Assembly: GCA_050486105.1 (NCBI GenBank)
Contig: JBJHCR010000027.1
Span: 1-34,042, forward strand
DNA from: JAEXNA01 sp050486105
GTDB taxonomy: Bacteria; Vulcanimicrobiota; Xenobia; Xenobiales; JADMJV01
Direction of reading: 5' to 3'
Length of the DNA: 34,042 bases
In this document: piece after piece, positions 14,910 through 22,509 of the stretch
How the letters are laid out: each line of letters opens with the position of its first letter
Position numbering within the stretch: position 1 is the stretch's first letter
Position numbers and translations under genes: made by a program
The notes under the pieces: generated by a model
Database searches by the model: none
Told to the model about the DNA's origin: nothing
What the model saw: only the letters and a program-made list of their open reading frames with translations

Positions 14910-16133
14910 ATGAGTTCGGTCACAGGAGTTGCAGGGGGGAACCGTCGCGTTTTGCCGTTGACGGTTCGAGAAGATAAGCCCCAGAAGCAGCAAGACAACG
15001 AACCCGGTCAACGAGGGGCAACCGAGCCACAAGACTCCCTTAGGCCCTCAACCGACAATGAGCGCAAGTCCTATCGACCTGTCCGCAGAGCTTTTTTGGA
15101 AGTGGCTTCTACTGGGGTTGGAGTTCTCAACGCCGTCAGCGGACTTCCAGAAGGGGTGCAGATCGCCAAGGACACCATGGCTGGTGCTAGCACTGATGCT
15201 AAGGTCACTAAGGTTGGTCGCTGGGGGGTGCTGGCCAGCGTCACCACCGGAAGCGCGGTGGGCATGGCTATTGGTGGTCCGGTAGGCCTGGTGTGTGGGG
15301 CGGCATTGGGTTTTTTGGGAGGGACTCTCAACCAGCATTTGGCGGAGCGTTCAGGAGCTGTGGAGCACCGAGTGAACTCGGTTTCTGGCCAAGTCCAGAA
15401 GGCCATTGGGGAAGAGCCAGGGGCCTGGGGTCGGGTTAAAGGTTTGGTTACCGGGGCCGCGGCCGGAGTCAAAGAAGGTTTTCAACAAGGCAAACGCACT
15501 TCTAAGATTCAGTTGGCTGGGGCCTTGGACGGGGTGGAAGAGGTTATGAAGGGAGCTCATAAGGCTTCTGATGACAACCCAGTGTCTAAACCCGAACTGC
15601 CCGAGCTTGGTCGTTTAGGGAAAATTTTGGCTAAGACCACCGGTCTACTTTGCGGGATCAGTGGAGTGATGATCAACGCCCCAGGAGGGTTGGTGATCGG
15701 GATGCTGGAGCCTCTCAAGGAGGACCAGAACAGGCTGCCCGACGGTCTGACCAAGACCAGCCTGCTTATCGCTACCAACGTGGGCAAGGTTGTACCCGGC
15801 GCTATGGTGGCAGGCGCCTTGGGAGGCCCGGTGGGCGCAGCAGCTGGAGCAGCAGTGGGTCTGGTGACCGCCAGTCTCACTTCTATCATCGACGGCCGCT
15901 TTGGGGTCAACCGAAGGATCGCTCGCCCAGTGGAAAAGTCGGTGGAGAAGAGTCATAGTGGAGAGATCTCCAAGAACAATCTCCGCAATTACTATCGCTC
16001 GGGCAAAGGGGCAGTGGTTGGTCTCGCGGCCGGGGTACGCGAAGGATGGAACGCCGGCTATCAAGGCGGCATCGACATGGTCAACGGAGTGCTCTCAGTC
16101 AGCGAATCCAAGGCCAGCAAGACTGAATCGTAG
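14910..16133 (+). CDS. Glycine-zipper membrane protein with internal duplication
   Basis: About 407 residues, no family recognised. After a charged, Gln/Pro-rich head it has long Gly/Ala zipper segments: GSAVGMAIGGPVGLVCGAAL and GAMVAGALGGPVGAAAGAAV. Each is followed, after a charged stretch, by a second motif: GLVTGAAAGVKEGFQQG and AVVGLAAGVREGWNAGYQGG. The two halves (about 80-230 and 265-405) therefore appear homologous. Glycine zippers form packed helical hairpins in membranes, so membrane insertion or self-association is expected; function is unknown. ATG 14910 has AAGAAGG close upstream; a TTG at 14880 is an alternative. Convergent with the CoA-disulfide reductase gene, leaving eleven bases. 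Confidence 0.78.
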   Translation: MSSVTGVAGGNRRVLPLTVREDKPQKQQDNEPGQRGATEPQDSLRPSTDNERKSYRPVRRAFLEVASTGVGVLNAVSGLPEGVQIAKDTMAGASTDAKVTKVGRWGVLASVTTGSAVGMAIGGPVGLVCGAALGFLGGTLNQHLAERSGAVEHRVNSVSGQVQKAIGEEPGAWGRVKGLVTGAAAGVKEGFQQGKRTSKIQLAGALDGVEEVMKGAHKASDDNPVSKPELPELGRLGKILAKTTGLLCGISGVMINAPGGLVIGMLEPLKEDQNRLPDGLTKTSLLIATNVGKVVPGAMVAGALGGPVGAAAGAAVGLVTASLTSIIDGRFGVNRRIARPVEKSVEKSHSGEISKNNLRNYYRSGKGAVVGLAAGVREGWNAGYQGGIDMVNGVLSVSESKASKTES

Positions 16134-16144
16134 AACCGATCTGG

Positions 16145-17797
16145 CTACCCTGCATTCTGCACGCTTTTCCAGCTGAGGTAGGCTCCGCTGATGTTCAGGC
16201 AGCGAAAACCATTTTGGCTTAAGATACGGCAGGCGTTGTATGAGCGCTGTCCGGAGCGGCAGAAAGCCACCAGCGTTTTCCCTTTCGGCAGTTCATCCAG
16301 GCGGGCTCGCAGCTCCGGCAATGGTAGGTGTAAGGAAGGGTTGATGGTCCCTTGCTCTCGTTCGGCTAAGCTGCGCACGTCGAGATAGACGAAATCGTCA
16401 CCGACGGGGAGATGGACTGGGCTCACCGTTTCCACCAGACCACGAAGAACGTTTTGGGCTACCATGCCCGCTAGGTTCACCGGGTCCTTGGCACTCCCAT
16501 AGGGTGGAGCGTAGCACAGTTCAAGCTCAGTGAGATCATCGACCGTCATGTCGGCATGTAAGGCGGTCGCCAGAATATCGATCCTTTTGTCCACTCCGTC
16601 GACTCCTACGGCCTGGGCCCCCAAGATCGTCCCATCATCCGGAGAGTAGGTCAGTTTCAGGGCTATGGGATGGGCGCCGGGATAGTACCCGGCGTGAGAG
16701 CCGGGATGCAAATAGACGCTCTGATGAGGAATCTGGGCTTGCACCAGCAGCTTCTCGCTAGCACCGGTGGCAGCGGCAGTCAAATCGAAGACCCTGACGA
16801 TGGAGGTTCCCAAGGTGCCTCGATAGGCGGTTTTGCGACCCAGAATGTTGTCGGCTACGATCCGTCCTTGACGATTGGCGGGCCCGCCCAGTGGGATGAC
16901 CAGGGACCCTTTCAGGATCGGATGCGGGGCTTCGATAACATCGCCCACCGCCCAGATCCTTTCGATGTTGGTTTGGAGGTACTCATCCACTACCACCGCA
17001 CCCGTGGGCCCAAGATTCACTCCGGCGTCCGCCGCGATCTGGCTGTTGGGACGGACTCCCACTGAAAGCAGCACCAGGTCTGCAGGAAAGCATTTCCCAC
17101 TCTTGGTTCCCACCAGCCCCACCTCGGCCTCTGAACTGTCCGAGATAGAAGTCACAAACTCTGATAGGACCACTTCCACCTGTTGCTTCTTGAGTTCTTC
17201 AAGAACCAGGGCCGCCATTTCTCGGTCCAGGGGAGTCAAGACCTGATCGCCTGCCTCCACCACGGTCACCTGGTAACCCCGGTGATGCAATTGCTCCACC
17301 ATCTCTAGTCCGATGAAACCTGCCCCCACCACTACCGCACGGCGCTCCGTATTCTTACGATCGATCCAATCAATGATCCCGTCCATGTCTTGCAGATCGC
17401 GAAGAGTGAAGACCCCGGGACGATCTCGCCCTTCTATGGGCGGGACTACAGGATTGGCCCCGGTGGAGATGATCAGGTGATCGTAGGTCTCCTCGAATTG
17501 CTCTCCCTTGCGAAGATTGCGTCCATAGACTTTGCGGGCCTTGGGGTCGATGGAGGTCACTTCGTGGTTGGTGCGCACGTCCAGGTTGAGTTTCGCCTTG
17601 AGACCTTCCGGGGTTTGCATCAACAAGGCCTCACGCTTCGGAATCTCGCCACCCACGTGGTAAGGCAACCCGCAGTTGGCAAAACTGACGTCGGGGCCTT
17701 TCTCAAAAACCACGATTTGGGCTTCTTCGCTGAGGCGGCGCGCCCGGGCGGCGGCGCTCGCTCCTCCAGCCACTCCTCCGATGATGACGATTTTCAT
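16145..17797 (-). CDS. CoA-disulfide reductase with C-terminal rhodanese domain (CoADR-RHD type)
   Basis: 550-residue flavoprotein. The FAD motif is IVIIGGVAGGASAAARARRL, with the single redox cysteine Cys42 in FANCGLPY, typical of CoA-disulfide/persulfide reductases. NAD(P)H-binding AVVVGAGFIGLEMVEQL and the second FAD motif (IWAVGDVIEA) follow. The last 90 residues form a rhodanese domain with active loop FCRSGQRS (Cys about 513). CoADR-RHD enzymes reduce CoA disulfide, persulfides or polysulfides using NAD(P)H; the cytoplasmic role is thiol and sulfur homeostasis. The start is ATG 17797 with AAGGA eight bases upstream; in-frame ATGs at 17806 and 17818 lie within or before that site. It has its own promoter with overlapping palindrome. 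Confidence 0.93.
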   Translation of the reverse strand: MKIVIIGGVAGGASAAARARRLSEEAQIVVFEKGPDVSFANCGLPYHVGGEIPKREALLMQTPEGLKAKLNLDVRTNHEVTSIDPKARKVYGRNLRKGEQFEETYDHLIISTGANPVVPPIEGRDRPGVFTLRDLQDMDGIIDWIDRKNTERRAVVVGAGFIGLEMVEQLHHRGYQVTVVEAGDQVLTPLDREMAALVLEELKKQQVEVVLSEFVTSISDSSEAEVGLVGTKSGKCFPADLVLLSVGVRPNSQIAADAGVNLGPTGAVVVDEYLQTNIERIWAVGDVIEAPHPILKGSLVIPLGGPANRQGRIVADNILGRKTAYRGTLGTSIVRVFDLTAAATGASEKLLVQAQIPHQSVYLHPGSHAGYYPGAHPIALKLTYSPDDGTILGAQAVGVDGVDKRIDILATALHADMTVDDLTELELCYAPPYGSAKDPVNLAGMVAQNVLRGLVETVSPVHLPVGDDFVYLDVRSLAEREQGTINPSLHLPLPELRARLDELPKGKTLVAFCRSGQRSYNACRILSQNGFRCLNISGAYLSWKSVQNAG

Positions 17798-17814
17798 GGG
17801 TTCCATCCTTTTTT

Positions 17815-17842
17815 GCAAATATATAAGAATATATATACTTGC
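17815..17842. promoter_or_regulatory. AT-rich 28-bp dyad operator over the CoADR promoter
   Basis: The segment starts GCAAATATATAAG and ends ATATATACTTGC; 22 of 28 positions are symmetric. It covers the -10 box of the promoter for the CoADR-rhodanese gene. AT-rich dyads of this kind are bound by ArsR-family repressors, including the persulfide sensors BigR/SqrR that control rhodanese-containing sulfur genes. The family assignment is inference from position and gene content; no such regulator is in this window. Confidence 0.6.
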
Positions 17843-17858
17843 ATCAACAAAAAGTCAA
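17830..17858 (-). promoter_or_regulatory. Sigma-70-type promoter of the CoADR-rhodanese gene
   Basis: On the minus strand TTGACT (17858-17853) is followed after exactly 17 bases by TATATA (17835-17830). The -35 has one mismatch to TTGACA, and the -10 two to TATAAT. It points at the gene starting at 17797 and is the clearest housekeeping promoter in the window. Confidence 0.65.
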
Positions 17859-17878
17859 GGGCGGGAGAAAATCCGGCT

Positions 17879-19012
17879 CTACCAAGAGATCTGATAGCGC
17901 AGGCGGAAACCGGAATCGTGAAACTCTGCTCCTTCCAGGCTTTGGCGAAATTCATAGTTGAGCATAATTCGGTGCACCGGATCTCGGCTAATATAATAGT
18001 TCAAGCCGATGAGCTTGCGATCTCGATCGTTGGTCCGGTTGTTGGGAACGTTTGGATCCGAGGCTCCCAAGTCCGGGTCGAAGCGATCGTAATTGAGCAC
18101 CAAGTCGAGAGGGTCGGCAACCCTATAGATCGCGGTGGCATAGTATCCAAAAGCTTCAGTGTTGGCCCGAGAGGCAGTGTTGTAGCCGTCGCTCCAGAGA
18201 GCTTCTCCTTCGAATTTGAAAGGGCCATCCTCGAAATGGAGCTCGGTCCCCAGGCGCCGCACCGGAAGGTCTTGGTCGGTGCCGGTGGGCCGAAAACTTC
18301 CCAAGTGTCCAGAGAACCCGACTTTGGTGGTCTCCCCCAGATTCTTCACACCCCGCCCGATAAGGTCCAATTTGGCGTTGGTGTCTCCGTTGCTGCGGGG
18401 CTGTCCCAGGAAGGTTCCCACCGAGTATTCGCCTCCTTCGGAGCTATGATGGACGCTGATGCCGATATCTCGCTCGGGATAAAGGTAGACGGTGGCATCG
18501 CTTCGCTCGATGGTGTTGGTGGCCCGGGAACTGCGCAAGCCTTCCCAGCCGAAGGGAACCTTATAGCGACCGAGGGCTAAAGCTTCGTGCTCGGAGAGCT
18601 TGATGTTCAGCCGGGCGTCAAGGATGTCGATGCGCATCCCATCGGGTTGCACGTTGAATTCGGTGTCAATGGACACGGTAGGGCTGAACTCTGCGGTCCA
18701 CGACGGTCGAAACCGGCGGACAAAGGTGTTGTCCTGAGCCTGGAAGGGAGCCAAGCCGTTGTTGGCCGGGTTGCCTCCGAGGGCGGCAGCACCCAGGGAA
18801 CCGTCGTTGACCTGAAATTGGATTTGCCCGGAATGTTCGAGCCTAGGGTAGGGAAACGGGGCCTCCCCCGAGACGTCCTCTTCCGATGGGGGAGAGGTGC
18901 CTTGAGCAGAGCTTGGTGGAGCGAGCATTCCAAAGAGAAGAAGGCAGACCATCAGCGTTAGGTATAGGGGCGGTCGCAGACGAGTGCACCAACCAAAAGT
19001 TGTTGTTGTCAT
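17879..19012 (-). CDS. Outer-membrane porin, phosphate-selective porin O/P (OprO/P)-like
   Basis: 377 residues. Signal peptide: basic start, hydrophobic run about 16-30, probable cleavage after PPSSA (about 36). The mature part consists of alternating amphipathic strands and ends RLRYQISW with the C-terminal aromatic residue used for outer-membrane insertion. ALALGRYKVPFGWEGLRSSRA and RSDATVYLYPERDIGISVH resemble the OprO/OprP family, where strand pairs and the F-G-x-E segment are conserved. Substrate specificity for phosphate cannot be inferred. It lies 78 bases downstream of the histidine kinase gene on the same strand, with an 11-bp-spaced repeat in between, suggesting control by that two-component system. 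Confidence 0.82.
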   Translation of the reverse strand: MTTTTFGWCTRLRPPLYLTLMVCLLLFGMLAPPSSAQGTSPPSEEDVSGEAPFPYPRLEHSGQIQFQVNDGSLGAAALGGNPANNGLAPFQAQDNTFVRRFRPSWTAEFSPTVSIDTEFNVQPDGMRIDILDARLNIKLSEHEALALGRYKVPFGWEGLRSSRATNTIERSDATVYLYPERDIGISVHHSSEGGEYSVGTFLGQPRSNGDTNAKLDLIGRGVKNLGETTKVGFSGHLGSFRPTGTDQDLPVRRLGTELHFEDGPFKFEGEALWSDGYNTASRANTEAFGYYATAIYRVADPLDLVLNYDRFDPDLGASDPNVPNNRTNDRDRKLIGLNYYISRDPVHRIMLNYEFRQSLEGAEFHDSGFRLRYQISW

Positions 19013-19031
19013 CCCTAGGAGTTTCGAGACC

Positions 19032-19043
19032 CTCGATGTCGAG
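19032..19043. promoter_or_regulatory. Short perfect dyad CTCGA-TG-TCGAG before the porin gene
   Basis: A 12-base inverted repeat about 20 bases upstream of the porin ATG, flanked on both sides by CCTAGG. It would form a stem near the ribosome-binding region on the mRNA or mark a protein site. No T-tract follows, so it is not a good terminator. Confidence 0.3.
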
Positions 19044-19056
19044 CCTAGGAACTTGA

Positions 19057-19094
19057 CTTAGGGTCGCCTTAGAAACCGAAGAACGAAATCTTAG
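19057..19094. promoter_or_regulatory. CTTAG direct repeats with 11-bp period upstream of the porin gene
   Basis: CTTAG begins at 19057, 19068 and 19090 on the plus strand, so all copies are on an 11-bp register (one register position, 19079, is degenerate). OmpR/PhoB-family regulators bind direct repeats at 11-bp spacing, and the same arrangement occurs before the response-regulator gene (21147, 21158). The last copy overlaps the histidine kinase stop. The first is about 45 bases from the porin start. Confidence 0.5.
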
Positions 19095-20398
19095 AGCGAT
19101 TCTAAGGAAGCGAAGACTACTGAGGCGAGAAAACGTCCTTGGATTTGTTGAAGCTCCAGGTGCCAACCCTGCTGCTCAGCGATAGAGCGGGCGATAGGCA
19201 AACCCAGACCGTTTCCCCCGGTGCGACTAGTCCGGGCCGGGTCAGGTCGAAAGAACGGCTCGAAAAGGCGCTCGAAATCCTCTGCTAGGATGGGAGAGGA
19301 GTCGTTTTGGATCTGCAGGGTCGGGGGATGAGCAGCAACCGACAAGTCAACCTTTCCCTCCTCTGGGGTATACTTCACCGCGTTTTCCAAGAGGTTCCGC
19401 ACTAGCATTTCCACCAGATTCACCGGAGCCACAACGGTGAGGGTCTCGGGCAGGTCCAGGTGCACCCGGAGCTTCCGTTCCTGGGCTCGTTCCTTAAAAT
19501 GGAACCACTGGTTCTCGCACAGTTCGGCTAAGTCCAGAGGTTCGCTGCTGAGTCTGGCGTTCTGCTCCAGCCTGTTCAAAGCCAGCAGATCTCCAGTCAA
19601 GCGGATCAATCTCCGGGTTTGAGTTCGGGCTTCTTCGAGAGTGGCTCGATATTGCTCTTCGTTTCGGGGCTTGCTCAAGGCCAATTCCAGGTGCCCCGAA
19701 AGGGCCTGGAGCGGAGTCCTCAATTCATGAGAGGCCGAGGCGTAAAAGCGCGACCGAGCCTCGGCCGACTGGCTCAATCGGTCCAGGAAGCGATTGAAGG
19801 TTTCCACCAACTGCTTCAACTCTCGGTCCTCCGAGGGTGAGGCCAGTCGAGTTTCCAGGCCTTCGTTTCCGGCTTTTTGGGCTTGCCGAGTGAGCCGATC
19901 GATGGGCGAGAGGGTGATCCCTACCAGGATCCAGCAGCCCAAGGTGGTGACCAGGACCACCCCTAGGGCCAGCAGACCCAACTGCCAAGCTTGCCGAGAC
20001 AAGCGAGCTTGAGATTCCCGAACGGAGAGACCTATCACCAGGCTGTCACCGCGAAAAGGAACGGTTTCTGTCATCCATTCTCGCTCATCCACAACCGGCC
20101 AAGCCAAGCCCGGGGGCTGGGGCCCGGCTACGAGTTCCTCCCCCCGCACGTGCAGCAGATAGAGTCGCTCGGCCAGATATGTGGCGGCTTCCTCCACTTC
20201 TTCCACCAATTCTCGATAGTCCTCGGCTTGACTCAACTGGGGATTCATATCGTCCAAGACTTCGTTGACCACGGCAGCCAGTTTCGCTCGGGCGTGCTGT
20301 TCGGTCGTTCTCTGGTTTGAGGTGGTCACAGCAAACCAAGTTAAGGCTGCCAGGAGACCAATTATGGTAGCCCAGGTGAAGGTGAGTCGTCCTCGCAG
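19091..20398 (-). CDS. Sensor histidine kinase partnered with the OmpR-type regulator
   Basis: Two-helix membrane kinase. TM1 is FTWATIIGLLAALTWFAV at the extreme N-terminus, then a periplasmic domain of about 90 residues, TM2 around LGLLALGVVLVTTLGCWIL, a HAMP linker (SPIDRLTRQAQKAG), the H-box ASHELRTPLQALSGHL with the phospho-His, N-box LLENAVKYTPEEG and G-box GGNGLGLPIARSIAEQ. The first standard start codon in frame is GTG 20329, but that would delete TM1. I therefore extend to CTG 20398; an ATC at 20410, four bases after GGAGG, is another possibility. Either start lies at or next to the response-regulator stop (TAA 20404-20406), implying translational coupling. Confidence 0.88.
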   Translation of the reverse strand: MRGRLTFTWATIIGLLAALTWFAVTTSNQRTTEQHARAKLAAVVNEVLDDMNPQLSQAEDYRELVEEVEEAATYLAERLYLLHVRGEELVAGPQPPGLAWPVVDEREWMTETVPFRGDSLVIGLSVRESQARLSRQAWQLGLLALGVVLVTTLGCWILVGITLSPIDRLTRQAQKAGNEGLETRLASPSEDRELKQLVETFNRFLDRLSQSAEARSRFYASASHELRTPLQALSGHLELALSKPRNEEQYRATLEEARTQTRRLIRLTGDLLALNRLEQNARLSSEPLDLAELCENQWFHFKERAQERKLRVHLDLPETLTVVAPVNLVEMLVRNLLENAVKYTPEEGKVDLSVAAHPPTLQIQNDSSPILAEDFERLFEPFFRPDPARTSRTGGNGLGLPIARSIAEQQGWHLELQQIQGRFLASVVFASLESL

Positions 20399-20403
20399 AG
20401 AGC

Positions 20404-21102
20404 TTAGGATAAAGCCTCCAGACGATACCCTATACCCCGGACGGTGTGGATCAGCTTGGATTGCCCATTCTTTTCAAGCTTGGTGCGCAGATAGCTGATG
20501 TAGACGTGCAGCACATTGGGATCACCTCCAAAATCGAAGTCCCAAACGTCCTTGAAGAGCTCTTCTCGGCTCACCACCCGTCCGACCTTGCTGGCCAAAG
20601 CTTGGAGAAGCGCGAACTCGGTGCTGGACAAGGCGATGGGGCTTCCAGCTCTGGTGACTTTGCGATTCTGCAGATCCAAGCTCAGGTCGCCGATGCTCAA
20701 GACCTCAGATCGCTCAGTTTTGGGAGCACTCTGGAATCGTCTCAGCAAGGCTCGCATCCTGGCCAGCAACTCTCCGAGCTCAAAGGGCTTAGCAATGTAG
20801 TCGTCGGCCCCAGCGTCCAAGCCGGCAATCTTATCTTCCACACTGTCTCGGGCGGTGATGATCAAAACCGGAGTGCTGACTCCCCGCTCCCTGAGGCGTT
20901 GACAGACCTCAAGACCCGACAGCCCAGGCAGCATCCAATCGAGCAGGATCAGATCGAACCGTTGCCCTAGGGCGATCTCCAGGGCCACAGCCCCGTTGCC
21001 GCAAGCCGTCGGGCTGTAGCCGGCCTCGGCCACGGCCTGATAGAGAAAGCGAGCCACACTGTTTTCATCTTCGACGATCAGGATTTCTGCAGAACTGTCC
21101 AT
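20404..21102 (-). CDS. OmpR/PhoB-family response regulator
   Basis: About 232 residues. The receiver domain has the acidic pocket (VEDEN) and phospho-acceptor Asp in LILLDWMLPGLSG, plus the conserved Thr/Lys region (IITARD, AKPFELGEL). The winged-helix DNA-binding domain follows, with GSPIALSSTEFALLQALAS and the recognition segment DPNVLHVYISYLRTKLEKNG, ending HTVRGIGYRLE. The start ATG 21102 begins right before the receiver; a TTG at 21123 is an in-frame alternative. It is followed directly by its kinase and then a porin. Repeats CTTAG-N6-CTTAG upstream suggest autoregulation. Confidence 0.94.
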   Translation of the reverse strand: MDSSAEILIVEDENSVARFLYQAVAEAGYSPTACGNGAVALEIALGQRFDLILLDWMLPGLSGLEVCQRLRERGVSTPVLIITARDSVEDKIAGLDAGADDYIAKPFELGELLARMRALLRRFQSAPKTERSEVLSIGDLSLDLQNRKVTRAGSPIALSSTEFALLQALASKVGRVVSREELFKDVWDFDFGGDPNVLHVYISYLRTKLEKNGQSKLIHTVRGIGYRLEALS

Positions 21103-21146
21103 CAGTGGCAGTTTATCACGCAAGAGAAGATTCCGGCTCTGGGAGC

Positions 21147-21162
21147 CTTAGAGTTTTCTTAG
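21147..21162. promoter_or_regulatory. CTTAG-N6-CTTAG box upstream of the response-regulator gene
   Basis: CTTAG at 21147-21151 and 21158-21162 are 11 bp apart, about 45-60 bases before the regulator's ATG 21102. The same sequence, spacing and orientation recur upstream of the porin gene controlled by the same operon, matching the direct-repeat geometry of OmpR/PhoB-type operators. Confidence 0.5.
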
Positions 21163-21236
21163 CGTGAGAGCCCGTTTTGCAGTTTTTTGAGGCGGGTTTT
21201 TAGGGTTTTTGCCTGGACGAGGCGAAGACTCAAGCC

Positions 21237-21497
21237 ATGGGACAACTTGCCAAGGTGGATCTGGCGGCGGCTGCAGCCTGTCCGAACTGTCGTCAACGGG
21301 TCACCGATCTGAACTTGGACCAATTGGCCAGCGGGGCCGAGCATCAGTGCTTATTCTGTGGACACTTTATGCGGGTCCCCCAGACCCTGATCGACCGCCT
21401 CCTGCAACAGCGCGAAGCCGAACGGGCCGAGCAGGCCTCGAAACGCTCCATTTTTGCCCGATTGTCGGCTTTTTTTGAGGGGTTGTTCAAGAAGTAG
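21237..21497 (+). CDS. Small zinc-ribbon protein
   Basis: 86 residues. Two CxxC knuckles, CPNC (15-18) and CLFC (38-41), are 20 residues apart and should bind one zinc ion. A charged helix follows (DRLLQQREAERAEQASKR), and the C-terminus is hydrophobic/basic (FARLSAFFEGLFKK). It is transcribed away from the response regulator. No family with known function was recognised; a protein- or nucleic-acid-binding adaptor is possible. Confidence 0.75.
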   Translation: MGQLAKVDLAAAAACPNCRQRVTDLNLDQLASGAEHQCLFCGHFMRVPQTLIDRLLQQREAERAEQASKRSIFARLSAFFEGLFKK

Positions 21498-21503
21498 TTT
21501 GCG

Positions 21504-21520
21504 CCGTCTATTTTAGATGG
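21504..21520 (+). terminator. Weak stem-loop after the zinc-ribbon gene
   Basis: CCGTCTA-TTT-TAGATGG forms a 7-bp stem (one G-T pair) seven bases after the stop of the zinc-ribbon gene. No T-tract follows, so intrinsic termination is doubtful; it may simply be a 3' stabilising hairpin. Confidence 0.3.
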
Positions 21521-21892
21521 AATGAAAAGTTCACCGTTGTTTCCGGTTTCGGGTGAAGTCGACAAATGGGCCGGGATGACCGTTGAGTAGCAAAAGCCAA
21601 TGATCGGAATCCCAAGGGCGACAACCGGTTAGTTTTTCTGCGACTGGTGCGCCAAACCCGCCTTTGCAGCACCTTGACACGGCCACGAAACCTCGACCGG
21701 ATGACCCAGGGACACCCTTGACGAACACTCCCAGTTGCCGGCTAACAAGGCGCTACAAACCTCATCGATTCACGCTCTCACCCCTCAGCAAACAGCACTT
21801 CTCTTGCTTCATATTACTGCCAAAAGGACAGGGCTTCGTTTCTTCCTGCCAGGTTGAGCCTGAGTGCGGAACTCTCCATAGGATCCTTTGAG
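21521..21892. other. Intergenic stretch without recognisable gene
   Basis: Short frames are present on both strands, but none shows a convincing protein or ribosome site, and I see no tRNA, repeat array or insertion-sequence end. It separates the zinc-ribbon gene from the convergent SRPBCC gene. Confidence 0.6.
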
Positions 21893-22315
21893 CTAAGAGT
21901 GAGCTTTGTCTTCCAAAATCTGCTTGAGAGCTTGGAGGTCTCTAGCTACCGTGGCGGTATCCTCGAAAAATTGCTCATCGCTCATCCCCGGTTGGCGAAA
22001 CACGGAAAAGAGAAACTCGCTGCCGTCCCCGTTTGGCATGACGCGCATGGGGTTATGAACCGAAGGGGCGCCCTCCACTTGCACATCGTGATCAATCACT
22101 CCAAACTCGTTGGTCGGAGCGAACGTGACCCTGGCCTTTCCGAAAGGCGCATCCACCAGCCAAGCGTCCCCGTCTCTTTCCACTTCAGCACCGGCAAGTC
22201 CGGATGCCCACGCAGAAAGATTGTTGGGATCAGAGGCGTAGCGATAGACCTCGCCCGGAGGGCATTCGATGGAAACGCTGATATGCTGGACTTCTTGTAA
22301 GGTACCGCTACGCAC
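21893..22315 (-). CDS. SRPBCC (polyketide cyclase/START-fold) protein
   Basis: 140 residues. The opening HISVSIECPPGEVYRYASDPNNLSAWASGL matches the first strand and helix of SRPBCC ligand-binding proteins (V-Y-x-y-x-x-D-P-x-x-L-x-x-W). Later GVIDHDVQVEGAPSVHNPMRVMPNGDGSEFLFSVF supplies the grip-fold strands and EQFFEDTATVARDLQALKQIL the C-terminal helix. These proteins bind hydrophobic ligands, and some are cyclases or dehydratases; no specific role can be given. The start is GTG 22315; no good ribosome site is visible. A monocistronic unit is likely. Confidence 0.85.
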   Translation of the reverse strand: MRSGTLQEVQHISVSIECPPGEVYRYASDPNNLSAWASGLAGAEVERDGDAWLVDAPFGKARVTFAPTNEFGVIDHDVQVEGAPSVHNPMRVMPNGDGSEFLFSVFRQPGMSDEQFFEDTATVARDLQALKQILEDKAHS

Positions 22316-22509
22316 AAGTTAAGAATGTTGGACAGCTGGCGCAAGGGTCCCTCTCGCCGTACAAAAGTCAAAAACGCAGCGCTGAGATATATTGAGAACT
22401 GAGGTCTCTGTCCGTAAGCTAGAGGATCTCAGTAGGCACTTTTCGATACGCAGAATCAAGAAACGGCTCTTCGTTCTGAGCGACGGAATCAGTCCTCATC
22501 GAAGCCTTC

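Noticed and set aside
17390..18580. Long plus-strand frame of 396 codons
   Set aside because: Antisense to the CoADR-rhodanese and porin genes, both of which have clear family motifs.
21531..21728. Minus-strand 65-codon frame in the intergenic region
   Set aside because: No ribosome site, no recognisable family and no link to neighbours; kept as unannotated.
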